This document shows positions 6,487-14,642 of a DNA stretch of 41,174 bases, one piece after another. The position numbers were made by a program, and so were the translations under genes. The DNA lies in NCBI GenBank assembly GCA_013288565.1, contig JABDBP010000014.1:1-41174 (forward strand), read 5' to 3'. Position 1 is the stretch's first letter. Each line of letters opens with the position of its first letter. The notes below the pieces were generated by a model, which was not told the origin of the DNA, made no database searches, and saw nothing but the letters and a program-made list of their open reading frames with translations. The stretch is from Alphaproteobacteria bacterium. Its GTDB lineage: Bacteria; Pseudomonadota; Alphaproteobacteria; Rickettsiales; JABDBP01.

Positions 6487-8283
6487 ATGGCCAACGAACT
6501 ACCAAATCCACTCTCTCCTAATCCTCAAGATCCGCCCATAGGGGTTCCTGGTCTTGAGCGAACCACGGATTTTGAACAACCACTTGGTGTATCCCGAAGT
6601 AACCAGAATGCGGAGACCACCACTGAACCTACTGTCAAACCAGAGAGAATCGGCCACTATAGAATAGATAAAGTCCTGGGCGAAGGCAGTTTTGGTACCG
6701 TCTATCTGGCCTGGGACACGAAATTGAATCGTAACGTGGCTCTCAAGGTGCCTCGTAAGGCTGTAAGCAAAGAAACCGTCGAGAAATTCCACCTGGAGGC
6801 TCGTAGCAATGCCGAGCTTGGCAAGCACCCGAATATTGTGATGGTCTATGATTTATACGAGGCACCTGACGGGAGGCACTGCATCGTGTCGGAATATGTC
6901 GAGGGAACCGACCTTGGGAATAAGATAAAAGAGTTGAAGGGCAAGCCCATATCTTATAACGAGGCGGCAAAACTGATATTCCAGGTAGCGGGTGCGCTCA
7001 TGCATAGCCACAGCATGGGATTTATCCATCGCGATATTAAACCGGGAAATATCCTTCTGGACAATAGTGGTAAAGCCTTAGTGACGGATTTTGGCCTGAT
7101 GTTTAAAGAAGATAGTTTTGGCGCTGGTGCCAGTTTTGCCGGCACACCCCTCTATATGAGTCCAGAGCAAGCTCGTGGTGATTCGCATCTGGTGGACGCC
7201 CGCTCGGATATTTTCAGTCTTGGGGTCGTCCTGTATGAATTGCTTTCCGGCAAGCGGCCATTCAAGGGCAAGGATGAAAGTGGCAAGGATAATTTGGATA
7301 TATTACGTGGGCAGATCTCAAACAGCAAAGAGGTTTCGCCTTTCCTGCGTTCGAAAGAGGACAAAGGAGCTCCAATAGTTCCAAAAGAACTAGAGCGTAT
7401 CTGCCTCAAAATGTTGGCTAAGAAACCCACGGAGCGCTATCTTAGAGCGCAGGATCTGGTCGATGACTTATCGGCATTCATAGCCGAGGAAAATAAGAAA
7501 GCTGCCCCTACAGGGGGCTTTTCTCCTACCAAGGCTGTACTAACGGCGGCTGGAACGGTCTTAGTTGCAACTGTAGCTGGAACTATTGGGTGGGTAGCTT
7601 TGACTCGTAATAATGAAACTAATCCTTCTGTGCGACATACCCCCGATCTAATAAAAACAAATGGTGGGCAACCTCCAACAAAGCATGAAGACTATGCTGC
7701 ATATCTCGCTGAAATAGAGGGATATGAGAAGTATCCTTTACATGGCCCTGGAAAGCCGAAAAGTAATATATTTGAACTGCTTGAAGCTGCTCATCAACAG
7801 GAATTAAATCCTGCATTAAAGAAAATAACGATTTATCCCAAGGGTCCGGATGGAACTTTCATGCTCATTCCGAAAAAAGTAGATTGTACGCTTCCTAATT
7901 ATATGTTGCTGTTAGAATATACATTTCATAAAATTCTACCGGAAGTATCGACACTCCCCCCTAATGAAGTAGATATTCAGGAAGCCAAGGCAGGCTTTGA
8001 ACATGTCAGTGATTTATTAAGTGCAGCGAAAGATCAGCGTCCTGACAATAAAGGACCATCAACTCTTGGAGTATACAATGACGACTGGACTGATTCAGAG
8101 AAAAAAATCCATCTAGGCTGGCGTAACTTAGCGAAAGACGATACTGCTGGGGTAGAGCAGCGAATGGACGATGTACTAACGAAATTATCGATCCTATTTG
8201 CAAAAGGTCCGGTACTATGCGAGGCTATATCAGCGGCAACTAAGAGGAAAGAAGCTGAACCTATTCCTACTCGCCAAAAATGA
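6487..8283 (+). CDS. Membrane-anchored Hanks-type Ser/Thr protein kinase
   Basis: This 598-aa protein has a kinase domain at about 58-335: GEGSFGTVYLA (65-75), Lys87, Glu104, HRDIKPGN (181-188), DFG (201-203) and GTPLYMSPE (219-227), all canonical for PknB-like kinases. A single transmembrane helix follows (about 349-372, VLTAAGTVLVATVAGTIGWV). The remaining 225 aa, predicted periplasmic, match no sensor repeat I know (no PASTA, WD40 or TPR). The kinase part is clearly related to the upstream kinase, including the GKDxxG segment after PF; the C-termini are unrelated. Together with the related promoters this suggests tandem duplication followed by exchange of the sensor half. No ribosome binding site is visible. 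Confidence 0.93.
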   Translation: MANELPNPLSPNPQDPPIGVPGLERTTDFEQPLGVSRSNQNAETTTEPTVKPERIGHYRIDKVLGEGSFGTVYLAWDTKLNRNVALKVPRKAVSKETVEKFHLEARSNAELGKHPNIVMVYDLYEAPDGRHCIVSEYVEGTDLGNKIKELKGKPISYNEAAKLIFQVAGALMHSHSMGFIHRDIKPGNILLDNSGKALVTDFGLMFKEDSFGAGASFAGTPLYMSPEQARGDSHLVDARSDIFSLGVVLYELLSGKRPFKGKDESGKDNLDILRGQISNSKEVSPFLRSKEDKGAPIVPKELERICLKMLAKKPTERYLRAQDLVDDLSAFIAEENKKAAPTGGFSPTKAVLTAAGTVLVATVAGTIGWVALTRNNETNPSVRHTPDLIKTNGGQPPTKHEDYAAYLAEIEGYEKYPLHGPGKPKSNIFELLEAAHQQELNPALKKITIYPKGPDGTFMLIPKKVDCTLPNYMLLLEYTFHKILPEVSTLPPNEVDIQEAKAGFEHVSDLLSAAKDQRPDNKGPSTLGVYNDDWTDSEKKIHLGWRNLAKDDTAGVEQRMDDVLTKLSILFAKGPVLCEAISAATKRKEAEPIPTRQK

Positions 8284-8332
8284 TACCGCTCGACTAATCA
8301 GAGCTGTTCAGTTCTAGATAAATATTTGCTTT

Positions 8333-8689
8333 TTACAGCCTCTTCTGCCCCGGTTTCAGCATTAGCCGCTCCACCGGCACATCGTTCAAAAGATGGCTTT
8401 CGATAATATTATCCACATCCGCTTTCGTTTGGTAATGATACCAAATTCCTTCCGGGTAAATCACCATCGTCGGCCCTAGTTCACAACGATCAAGGCAGCC
8501 GGATGCGTTGATGCGGATTTTTTTGAATCTCCCATCTTTCAGGGCCAATTCCTTGCACCTATCCTTCATATATTCGCGCAACTCCACCGCACCTTTGGCC
8601 GAGCAGCAGCCGCGTGCATCCTTAGGCTCGCGCACGTTCTGGCAGCAGAACACATGCTTGTCGTAATACCCGGAAAATTCACTCTGCAT
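8333..8689 (-). CDS. (2Fe-2S) ferredoxin-like, thioredoxin-fold protein
   Basis: This 118-aa protein resembles the thioredoxin-like [2Fe-2S] ferredoxins related to the NuoE C-terminus. The likely cluster ligands are Cys in HVFCCQN and the later SGCLDRCELGP; a further Cys pair is in ARGCCSAKG. The motif GPTMVIYPEGIWYH is typical. The electron partner is unknown. It stands alone and converges with the second kinase. Confidence 0.88.
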   Translation of the reverse strand: MQSEFSGYYDKHVFCCQNVREPKDARGCCSAKGAVELREYMKDRCKELALKDGRFKKIRINASGCLDRCELGPTMVIYPEGIWYHYQTKADVDNIIESHLLNDVPVERLMLKPGQKRL

Positions 8690-8803
8690 CTTGAATAATA
8701 TTATTACTTATCAATGCGTTACGCGGCATGAAAACTATTATATTCCCTTTTGCCGCCAGATATGGCTATCTGATCGTCCCTTTATCCACCATTTGGTAAG
8801 CTA

Positions 8804-9679
8804 ATGCCACCGAAAAAAGACCACAGCAAAACCATCGAGAAGCTGCGCGATAAAATCGATTCGATAGATGACGGCCTCATCACGCTCTTGGCCGAGCGCG
8901 CGGCTTATGTAAAGGAAGTCGGCATGATAAAAGCGCGGGAATCAAAAGACCGCAACATCATCCGCCCCGGGCGCGAGGCGACGATGCTTCGGAAAATCGT
9001 CACCAAGGCCAAGGGCATTTTTCCGCAGGAGGGCATCGCAATGATCTGGCGGCTCATCATCGCCGCATCGATAACGTTGGAGGAAAAAATCTCGCTCTCG
9101 GTTTATTCGCCGGAGAATGATATGCGCAGCGCCGAATATAAGGGCATGGTGCGCGAATATTTTGGGCCATTTACCCCGGTGAAAAGCCGCAAGCGCATCC
9201 GCGAAATACTGGACGACATCCGCGCCAACAAGGAAACAATCGGCGCGATACCTTTTTTCAACCGCCGGTTTGGCGAAAAATGGTTCGCCGACTTCTTTGA
9301 AAGTGGAGGATGCAAGGCGTTTGCCATATTACCGTTCATAAATTTCGATCCGAAAAAACCGCTGCTGCTGGTCGGGAAAGTTACGCCGGAAAATACCGGA
9401 TCGGATATTTCGCTTTTCGTGGTGGCGGGGGAAAAATTAAGCAAGACCACGCTTTCCAAAATGCTTTCTGCTGCTGGTTTCGCCGAACAGAATTGCCGTA
9501 CCCATTCTTCGGAAAAAAGCCTAAAAAAACCGTTCAACCTCATTGAAATATTCAATTTCGTCGATGCCGATGACAAGCGAATTGCAAAGCTCAAAACCGC
9601 AATCGGGAAAAAGGGCAACAGGCTTTACCACATCGGCTCTTATGCAACACCGCTGAATAATTTGGGCATTTCCCGGTGA
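8804..9679 (+). CDS. Chorismate mutase (AroQ) with an extra C-terminal domain
   Basis: Chorismate mutase converts chorismate to prephenate for Phe/Tyr. Residues about 8-95 are an AroQ helical domain: LRDKIDSIDDGLITLLAERA, then K(E)VG, a KARE segment and R..GREA.ML. The remaining 190 aa resemble the dehydratase half of a P-protein in length and in GAIPFFN and NLIEI-type strands, but I see no clear TRF motif of prephenate dehydratase, so this part is probably degenerate or regulatory. The last four bases (GTGA) overlap the GTG start of hisC, so the two are translationally coupled. Confidence 0.82.
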   Translation: MPPKKDHSKTIEKLRDKIDSIDDGLITLLAERAAYVKEVGMIKARESKDRNIIRPGREATMLRKIVTKAKGIFPQEGIAMIWRLIIAASITLEEKISLSVYSPENDMRSAEYKGMVREYFGPFTPVKSRKRIREILDDIRANKETIGAIPFFNRRFGEKWFADFFESGGCKAFAILPFINFDPKKPLLLVGKVTPENTGSDISLFVVAGEKLSKTTLSKMLSAAGFAEQNCRTHSSEKSLKKPFNLIEIFNFVDADDKRIAKLKTAIGKKGNRLYHIGSYATPLNNLGISR

Positions 9680-10767
9680 AAAAAAATCCCGAGCCGCGTC
9701 CTGGAATCATGCAGATCACGCCCTATAAGCAGGGCGGGTGGAAGGCTAAGAGCACAAAAAAAATCATCAAGCTTTCCTCAAACGAAACATCGCTAGGGCC
9801 CTCGCCCAAAGCAGTTGCCGCATATCTGAAAGCCGCAAAAATCCTGAATCGATATAATGACGGCAGTTCGCCGGAACTGCGGCAGGCAATTGCGAAAGTG
9901 CACGGACTTAACTGGGGAAAAATCGTCTGCGGCGCCGGGTCGGACGAGTTGATTGCGCTCATCATCCAGGCTTATGCCGGTGTCGGCGATGAAATTTTAT
10001 ATTCCGAACATGGGTTTTTGATGTATCCGATTTCAGCCCTTAAAGTCGGCGCAGTTCCGGTGAAAGCTAGGGAAAAAAACTTACGCGCCGATCCGAAATC
10101 CATCCTGGAAAGTATAACAGAAAAGACCAAAATAATTTTCCTCGCCAATCCGAATAATCCGACGGGAAGTTATCTGACCGCCCGGGAAATGCAGGAGTTG
10201 CGGGCAAAAATCCGTGCGCATATTTTGCTGGTCATCGATTCCGCCTATGCCGAATATGTGACAGCGAAGGATTATTCCGACGGCTGTGAACTGGCGGAAA
10301 AAAGCGAAAATACCATAGTTTTGCATACGTTCTCCAAGATTTACGGACTTGCCGGATTGCGGCTTGGCTGGTCATATTCCTGTGCTGAAATTACCGATGT
10401 TTTGAATCGGGTTCGCGGGCCATTCAATGTTTCCACCCCGGCGCAACTGGCCGGAATCGCCGCGATTTCCGATAAAAAATTCACGAGCCAAGCGGTGGCG
10501 CACAATAAAAAATGGCTTCCCTGGCTATCTGGAAAATTGGAAAACCTGGGCTTGAAAGTTTATCCAAGCGCGGCGAATTTCATTCTCGTCGAATTCCCGG
10601 GTGGAAAAAAATCCGCGCAAGCCGCCGACGAGTATTTGAAGAAACACGGCATCATCGTACGCCGGATGGAGGCTTATTCATTACCGAAATGCCTCCGCAT
10701 CACCATCGGATTGGCCACGGAAAACCAAGCGGTATTCGCGGCACTGACAGAATTTATGCAAAGCTAA
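9676..10767 (+). CDS. hisC: Histidinol-phosphate aminotransferase
   Basis: This 363-aa fold-type I PLP aminotransferase has SSNETSLGPSP near the N-terminus, GAGSDELI, ANPNNPTGSYL, the Asp/Tyr pair in VIDSAYAEYV and the Schiff-base Lys in HTFSKIYGLAGLRLGW. Beside a chorismate mutase it may also work on prephenate or phenylpyruvate, as many alphaproteobacterial HisC-like enzymes do in Tyr/Phe synthesis; that dual role is inference. The GTG start overlaps the previous stop; an ATG twelve codons in is possible. Its 3' end overlaps the convergent lipoprotein gene by four bases. Confidence 0.92.
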   Translation: MKKNPEPRPGIMQITPYKQGGWKAKSTKKIIKLSSNETSLGPSPKAVAAYLKAAKILNRYNDGSSPELRQAIAKVHGLNWGKIVCGAGSDELIALIIQAYAGVGDEILYSEHGFLMYPISALKVGAVPVKAREKNLRADPKSILESITEKTKIIFLANPNNPTGSYLTAREMQELRAKIRAHILLVIDSAYAEYVTAKDYSDGCELAEKSENTIVLHTFSKIYGLAGLRLGWSYSCAEITDVLNRVRGPFNVSTPAQLAGIAAISDKKFTSQAVAHNKKWLPWLSGKLENLGLKVYPSAANFILVEFPGGKKSAQAADEYLKKHGIIVRRMEAYSLPKCLRITIGLATENQAVFAALTEFMQS

Positions 10768-11489
10768 GGCACTATCTTATCAATCCCCAACATGTCGTCG
10801 GTAGTCCGCGGTAAAAGGGGTTTGTCGACTATCGGGCCTTCCGCGTTCGGAGCAGCACCTTGGTTTCCACCCGCACCGCCGGTTCCCTTGGGTTTTTCCT
10901 GCGCTTTAGGTTTTTCAACCGGTTTTTTTACTTTCTTTTTTATAGGCTTCTTCGCTGATTTCTTCACCGGCTTTTTCTTCTTAGGTTTATTGGGCGTAGG
11001 TTTCTTTTTCGCCTGCGCCTCCGGTTTCTTCACAACAGCAGGGGTGGGAGCGACGACCTTTTCCTCCGGCGTTAACGGCGTAATGACGGCGGCGCCGGGC
11101 TGCACGGGCTTCGATTCCGGGACTGCCTGCGTTCCCGGTTCAGGCGATACTGGGCCTTTGCTTACTTGCATCGGCGTCTGCGATGGTACTACCTTAACAG
11201 CCGGTTGTGGCCCGTTGGCTTTCGCTTGCGCGGCCATCTCCTCATTATGCTTCTTCTCACGGTTAGTGGTGCTGTCGTCACAATATGATTTACCTTTGTT
11301 CGCATCGTCGCATTGCAGCGCTTCATTAACGCCAGAATTTATCTGTTCCGAGGCATAGCCTTCGCCACGTTTGTAATATTCGATGGTGTCATGGCAGGCG
11401 GAAAGAGTGCAAAGTGCAAAGAGTAGCGTGCAGAGAAGAAAATTTTTCTGCACTCGGCACTTGGCACTCTGATCTCTAAATATCCGCAT
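10764..11489 (-). CDS. Lys/Pro-rich lipoprotein
   Basis: This 241-aa product has a lipoprotein signal ending in TLSAC (lipobox, Cys at about 32). A short N-terminal region contains [21 protein letters not shown] and two more Cys. The middle and C-terminus are of low complexity, alternating Pro, Lys, Ala and Val ([16 protein letters not shown] and similar), as in periplasm-spanning or peptidoglycan-binding linkers. No enzymatic domain is seen. It starts inside the end of ilvD (14-bp overlap). The signal-peptide codons lie within an imperfect palindrome (11404-11470), so this N-terminus may have been shaped by a repeat. Confidence 0.75.
   Translation of the reverse strand: MRIFRDQSAKCRVQKNFLLCTLLFALCTLSACHDTIEYYKRGEGYASEQINSGVNEALQCDDANKGKSYCDDSTTNREKKHNEEMAAQAKANGPQPAVKVVPSQTPMQVSKGPVSPEPGTQAVPESKPVQPGAAVITPLTPEEKVVAPTPAVVKKPEAQAKKKPTPNKPKKKKPVKKSAKKPIKKKVKKPVEKPKAQEKPKGTGGAGGNQGAAPNAEGPIVDKPLLPRTTDDMLGIDKIVP
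11404..11470. repeat. Imperfect palindrome encoding the lipoprotein signal peptide
   Basis: Outer arms 11404-11417 and 11457-11470 pair over 14 bases with two mismatches (AGAGTGCAAAGTGC with GCACTTGGCACTCT). Inner arms GTGCAGA and TCTGCAC pair around an A/T-rich loop. The motif AGTGC recurs within each arm. Confidence 0.65.
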
Positions 11490-13212
11490 AACTCTTCACC
11501 TCTGCTTTTGCCCCAGGATGCGTTACCGCACCGCTACTCGCCGGGCCGACAGTTTGGGAATATTTCCATAGCGCGCCTTCCCGGTAATCGTTTTTGCGCG
11601 GTCGCCATTTTTTTCGGCGTTTGGCCAATTTCTTCACGGTCAAATCTACCGAAATGGTTCCCTTATTGGCATTTATCGTAATCAAGTCTCCGTTTTTGAT
11701 AAGGGCTATCGGGCCGCCGATTGCGGCTTCCGGTCCGATGTGGCCGACGCATAAACCCCTAGTTCCGCCGGAAAATCTACCATCGGTGATGAGCGCAACC
11801 TTGTCCCCCCTACCCTGTCCATAAAGCGCTGCGGTGGTGGAGAGCATTTCGCGCATTCCGGGACCACCTTTCGGGCCTTCGTAGCGGATAACTATCACGT
11901 CACCATCTTTATACTTATGTGCCTGAACAGCGGTGAAGGCTTCTTCTTCGGAATCGAAACACAATGCCGGGCCGGTGTGAACCAAATGTTTCCCTTTCAT
12001 TCCGGCGACTTTTACTATTGCGCCTTCGGGAGCGAGGTTACCTTTAAGTATAACGACGCCACCAGTTTTGGAGAATGGATTATTCGCCGGACGCACGACA
12101 TCCTGATTCTTCGGAAATTTCAAATTCTTCACATTCTCCGCCAATGTTTTCCCGGTAACGGTAAGGCAATCTCCATGCAAAAACCCATTGTCCAGCAAGG
12201 TTTTTATCACGATCTGTACGCCGCCCACCTCGTATAAATCCTTCGCCACATATTTCCCGCCCGGTTTCAAATCGGCTATATATGGGGTGCGGGCGAAAAT
12301 TTTCCCGACGTCGAATATATCGAATTTTATTCCCGCTTCATGCGCAATCGCCGGAAGATGCAATGCGCCGTTGGTTGAGCCACCGGTTGCAGCAACAATC
12401 GCCGCCGCGTTTTCTAGGGATTTCTTTGTCACAATATCGCGCGGCCGGATTTTGTTTTTTAATAATTGCATCACCGCTTCACCACTGGCAAAAGCAAAAT
12501 CGTCACGTGATTCATAAGGCGCTGGCGCGCCAGCTGATCCAGGCAATGCCAGCCCGATCGCTTCTGAGACGCAGGCCATGGTATTGGCGGTGAATTGCCC
12601 GCCACAACTGCCCGCCGAGGGGCAGGCTACAGTCTCCAATTCATGTAATTCTTTGCCGCTCATCCTGCCAGAATTATACATACCAACACCCTCGAAAACA
12701 TCCACCACCGTCACGTCTTTTCCATGGAACCGTCCCGGCAAAATCGACCCGCCATACATGAAAACGGATGGAATATTTAAGCGCACCATTGCCATCATCA
12801 GGCCGGGGAGGGATTTATCGCAACCCGCCAATCCCACCAGCGCGTCATAGCAATGGCCGCGCACGGTAAGCTCGACCGAATCGGCGATGACTTCGCGGGA
12901 AACCAGCGATGATTTCATCCCCTGATGCCCCATGGCGATGCCGTCCGTCACCGTGATCGTGGTGAATTCGCGGGGCGTTCCGCCTGCCGCCTCGACGCCT
13001 TTTTTGGCGACTTTGGCCTGGCGGGCGAGCGCGATATTACACGGCGCCGCCTCATTCCAGGTGGAAACTACACCGATCAATGGCTGATGGATTTGTTTTT
13101 CGCTGAGCCCCATCGCGTAATAATAGGAGCGATGCGGGCTACGCTCCGGACCCTCCGTCACATAACGGCTGGGAAGTATTGATTTTCCGTACTTTTTGAC
13201 CTTTTCGACCAT
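11476..13212 (-). CDS. ilvD: Dihydroxy-acid dehydratase
   Basis: IlvD dehydrates dihydroxy-acids to 2-oxo acids in valine, isoleucine and leucine synthesis and carries an Fe-S cluster. The 578-aa length is typical of the shorter IlvD type. Landmarks: NEAAPCN (Cys), [20 protein letters not shown] (Cys), [16 protein letters not shown] (Cys), [18 protein letters not shown], and the C-terminal [19 protein letters not shown] signature. It pairs functionally with leuD at 27033, although the genes are 14 kb apart. The 230-bp gap upstream of it leads into the hairpin array on the other strand. Confidence 0.96.
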   Translation of the reverse strand: MVEKVKKYGKSILPSRYVTEGPERSPHRSYYYAMGLSEKQIHQPLIGVVSTWNEAAPCNIALARQAKVAKKGVEAAGGTPREFTTITVTDGIAMGHQGMKSSLVSREVIADSVELTVRGHCYDALVGLAGCDKSLPGLMMAMVRLNIPSVFMYGGSILPGRFHGKDVTVVDVFEGVGMYNSGRMSGKELHELETVACPSAGSCGGQFTANTMACVSEAIGLALPGSAGAPAPYESRDDFAFASGEAVMQLLKNKIRPRDIVTKKSLENAAAIVAATGGSTNGALHLPAIAHEAGIKFDIFDVGKIFARTPYIADLKPGGKYVAKDLYEVGGVQIVIKTLLDNGFLHGDCLTVTGKTLAENVKNLKFPKNQDVVRPANNPFSKTGGVVILKGNLAPEGAIVKVAGMKGKHLVHTGPALCFDSEEEAFTAVQAHKYKDGDVIVIRYEGPKGGPGMREMLSTTAALYGQGRGDKVALITDGRFSGGTRGLCVGHIGPEAAIGGPIALIKNGDLITINANKGTISVDLTVKKLAKRRKKWRPRKNDYREGALWKYSQTVGPASSGAVTHPGAKAEVKSYADI

Positions 13213-13343
13213 CTGTGAGCCATAATATTTTGAAACCGCCTGGTAATCAAGACCTTATGCAGGGAAGATTTTTTGAAAATTGTCATAATCCTGTAACATT
13301 TCCATGCTATATTAATAATGTTTTGATGGCTTTGTTTAGTAAT

Positions 13344-13892
13344 CCGGCAATAGCGTTTATTGCCGGTTGTTATATAAAGGAATCTAGGGGGATCGGACGT
13401 TCCGTTCCCTGTATCTGTGGCAAGGGTCGAAAGGAGGTGCTCAATGTTCGACCCGAACAGCATTGTGATAGATTGTGGTGAGCGGGTGATTCGGGAAAAC
13501 GATGTTTACGTTTTCTCGAAACCGTTTGGGCGTTTATACCTAAACACCCCTCAGGCCGTGTGTGTTTCCCTTTTCCTGATAGGTGAACTGCACAGTCAGT
13601 TCACCCTTTGGCCAGCGCGACCGCACTGGCCGAAGCGCGACCTGTTTTTCCGCTTCGGCGGAACGGTCGAGATGATCTACACAGTACCGTCCTCTCCGGG
13701 GGCGATACTGTGTGATCCGGGAGAAACGGAGCTGGAACTCCGCTTCTCCGAGAACTGGAAATCCGAGCCGCAGGAAGCGGTTCGGAAATTCAAAGTCCGG
13801 CATATGCCTACTTAGGCATATGCCGGAAAAATCCTCGCCCACAGGATTAAAGCAACCGCTTAGAGAGGCTCTCCCCGCAAGGGAGGGCCTCT
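13344..13892 (+). ncRNA. Array of at least twelve consecutive hairpins; candidate large structured RNA
   Basis: Stem-loops read directly: 13344-13352/13358-13366 (9 bp); 13389-13397/13401-13409 (one mismatch); 13424-13431/13447-13454 (8 bp, ribosome binding site and ATG in the loop); 13490-13501/13509-13520 (12 bp, one G-U); 13528-13536/13541-13549 (one mismatch); 13582-13590/13597-13605 (9 bp); 13607-13615/13626-13634 (one G-U), competing with 13629-13637/13651-13659 (9 bp); 13674-13686/13706-13717 (12 bp, one bulge); 13720-13731/13738-13749 (one mismatch); 13762-13771/13777-13786 (one G-U); 13796-13809/13814-13827 (14 bp, tetraloop); 13830-13835/13843-13848; 13864-13875/13881-13892. The final terminator-like hairpin points to a plus-strand transcript. 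I do not recognise a known RNA class. An ORF of 123 codons overlaps, so it may be a structured mRNA instead. Confidence 0.6.
13444..13815 (+). CDS. Hypothetical protein encoded within the hairpin array
   Basis: An ORF of 123 codons starts at ATG 13444, preceded by a consensus ribosome binding site (AAAGGAGGTG) at ideal spacing; an in-frame ATG at 13417 lacks one. The product begins MFDPNSIVIDCGERVIREND and is soluble, with no signal or membrane helix; I recognise no family. Nearly every stretch of the gene is one arm of a hairpin, so protein and RNA structure constrain each other. Its TAG stop (13813-13815) lies at the tip of the 14-15 bp stem. The excellent start argues that it is translated. 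It is also possible that the reading frame is incidental. Confidence 0.5.
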   Translation: MFDPNSIVIDCGERVIRENDVYVFSKPFGRLYLNTPQAVCVSLFLIGELHSQFTLWPARPHWPKRDLFFRFGGTVEMIYTVPSSPGAILCDPGETELELRFSENWKSEPQEAVRKFKVRHMPT

Positions 13893-13900
13893 GTCATTTT
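13864..13900 (+). terminator. Terminator-like hairpin closing the array
   Basis: A 12-bp stem (13864-13875 with 13881-13892, one G-U, loop CGCAA) is followed by GTCATTTT. It ends the hairpin array and precedes the response-regulator promoter. Confidence 0.7.
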
Positions 13901-13922
13901 AAATCATTAAAAATCCGCTTTG

Positions 13923-13954
13923 TTAACCAATAATTAACCTTTTGCTAGTATAAA
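13923..13954 (+). promoter_or_regulatory. CtrA box and -10 element of the response regulator gene
   Basis: TTAA (13923-13926), seven bases, TTAACC (13934-13939), then TATAAA at 13949-13954. Distance and bases around the box closely copy 6031-6062: both have TTGTTAACCA before and TTAACCTTTT after the gap. Confidence 0.78.
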
Positions 13955-13993
13955 GGAATGATATGGTCGGTTTAAGATATTTAATGAAGTTCT

Positions 13994-14596
13994 ATGGACG
14001 ATAAGCGGTTAATTTTAGTAATTGAAGACCAGCATGCAGTAAAAGAGCTGATTTTCAAGCGCCTCATACAGGAGGGCTATCATGCTATGTGGGCAAGGCA
14101 TGGCGGCGTGGGTATGAAAATAATGCGCCAGGAAATTGCTAAAAGATTTGGGGCAATTATTCTCGATCAGGAAATGGTAGAATGGGATCAGCAAGAACCT
14201 CCGCAGAGGGTTGATCCAGAGGCTATGGATGGCGATGAATTTTTGAAGCAGTGCCTTGCGGAAAAAATTAATCTTTCCCCTATCATTCTTCACACCGCTT
14301 CTGCTGATTCATTTTTCCGCCAAATGCATACGGAGTTGGGGATAAAGCCCGGTGACTATACAACAAGAGCCGGGTTGCCAAGAACCAATCTCGAATTAAA
14401 AAATGAAGAAAGTGGCTTGCATATTTTCACGGTTGATAAAACTTCGCCACATGGATTGGATAGAGTAATTGAGATACTGGATTCCCTTGGATTAAAGCCG
14501 CAAAGAAGGGCTGAAGTTTTGGAAAAAGATGTACCGCATAGCGCTGGTGGAATGAATAAAAAAGCACAAAATAGAACGGGCAGGCCTAGAGGCTGA
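13994..14596 (+). CDS. Orphan response-regulator receiver protein
   Basis: This 200-aa receiver-domain protein has the acidic pair Glu11-Asp12 (LVIEDQ), phospho-acceptor Asp58 in AIILDQEM, Thr in IILHTAS and a Lys in FTVDKTS, so the phosphorylation site set is complete. Two insertions are unusual: about 15 aa after the Asp strand (EWDQQEPPQRVDPEA, before MDGDEF) and about 35 aa between the Thr and Lys strands. There is no DNA-binding output domain; the last 35 aa are basic and probably disordered. It stands alone, without a histidine kinase nearby, under a CtrA box, which suggests a role in cell-cycle or polarity signalling. It converges with the ankyrin gene. Confidence 0.82.
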   Translation: MDDKRLILVIEDQHAVKELIFKRLIQEGYHAMWARHGGVGMKIMRQEIAKRFGAIILDQEMVEWDQQEPPQRVDPEAMDGDEFLKQCLAEKINLSPIILHTASADSFFRQMHTELGIKPGDYTTRAGLPRTNLELKNEESGLHIFTVDKTSPHGLDRVIEILDSLGLKPQRRAEVLEKDVPHSAGGMNKKAQNRTGRPRG

Positions 14597-14642
14597 TTTT
14601 CATTAGAGTAGCTCTTAAATATAGAAGCCACTATTCAACTTA

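Noticed and set aside
2568-8283. Prophage or defence island
   Set aside because: DUF115 and kinase genes occur in such regions, but no phage structural, integrase or nuclease gene is present.
10792-11358. 188-codon plus-strand ORF, Phe/Gly-rich
   Set aside because: Mirror image of the Lys/Pro-rich lipoprotein reading frame; low complexity and no ribosome binding site.
13540-13842. 100-codon ORF antisense to the hairpin array
   Set aside because: Open only because the region is palindromic; no ribosome binding site, and the terminator and strong start are on the other strand.
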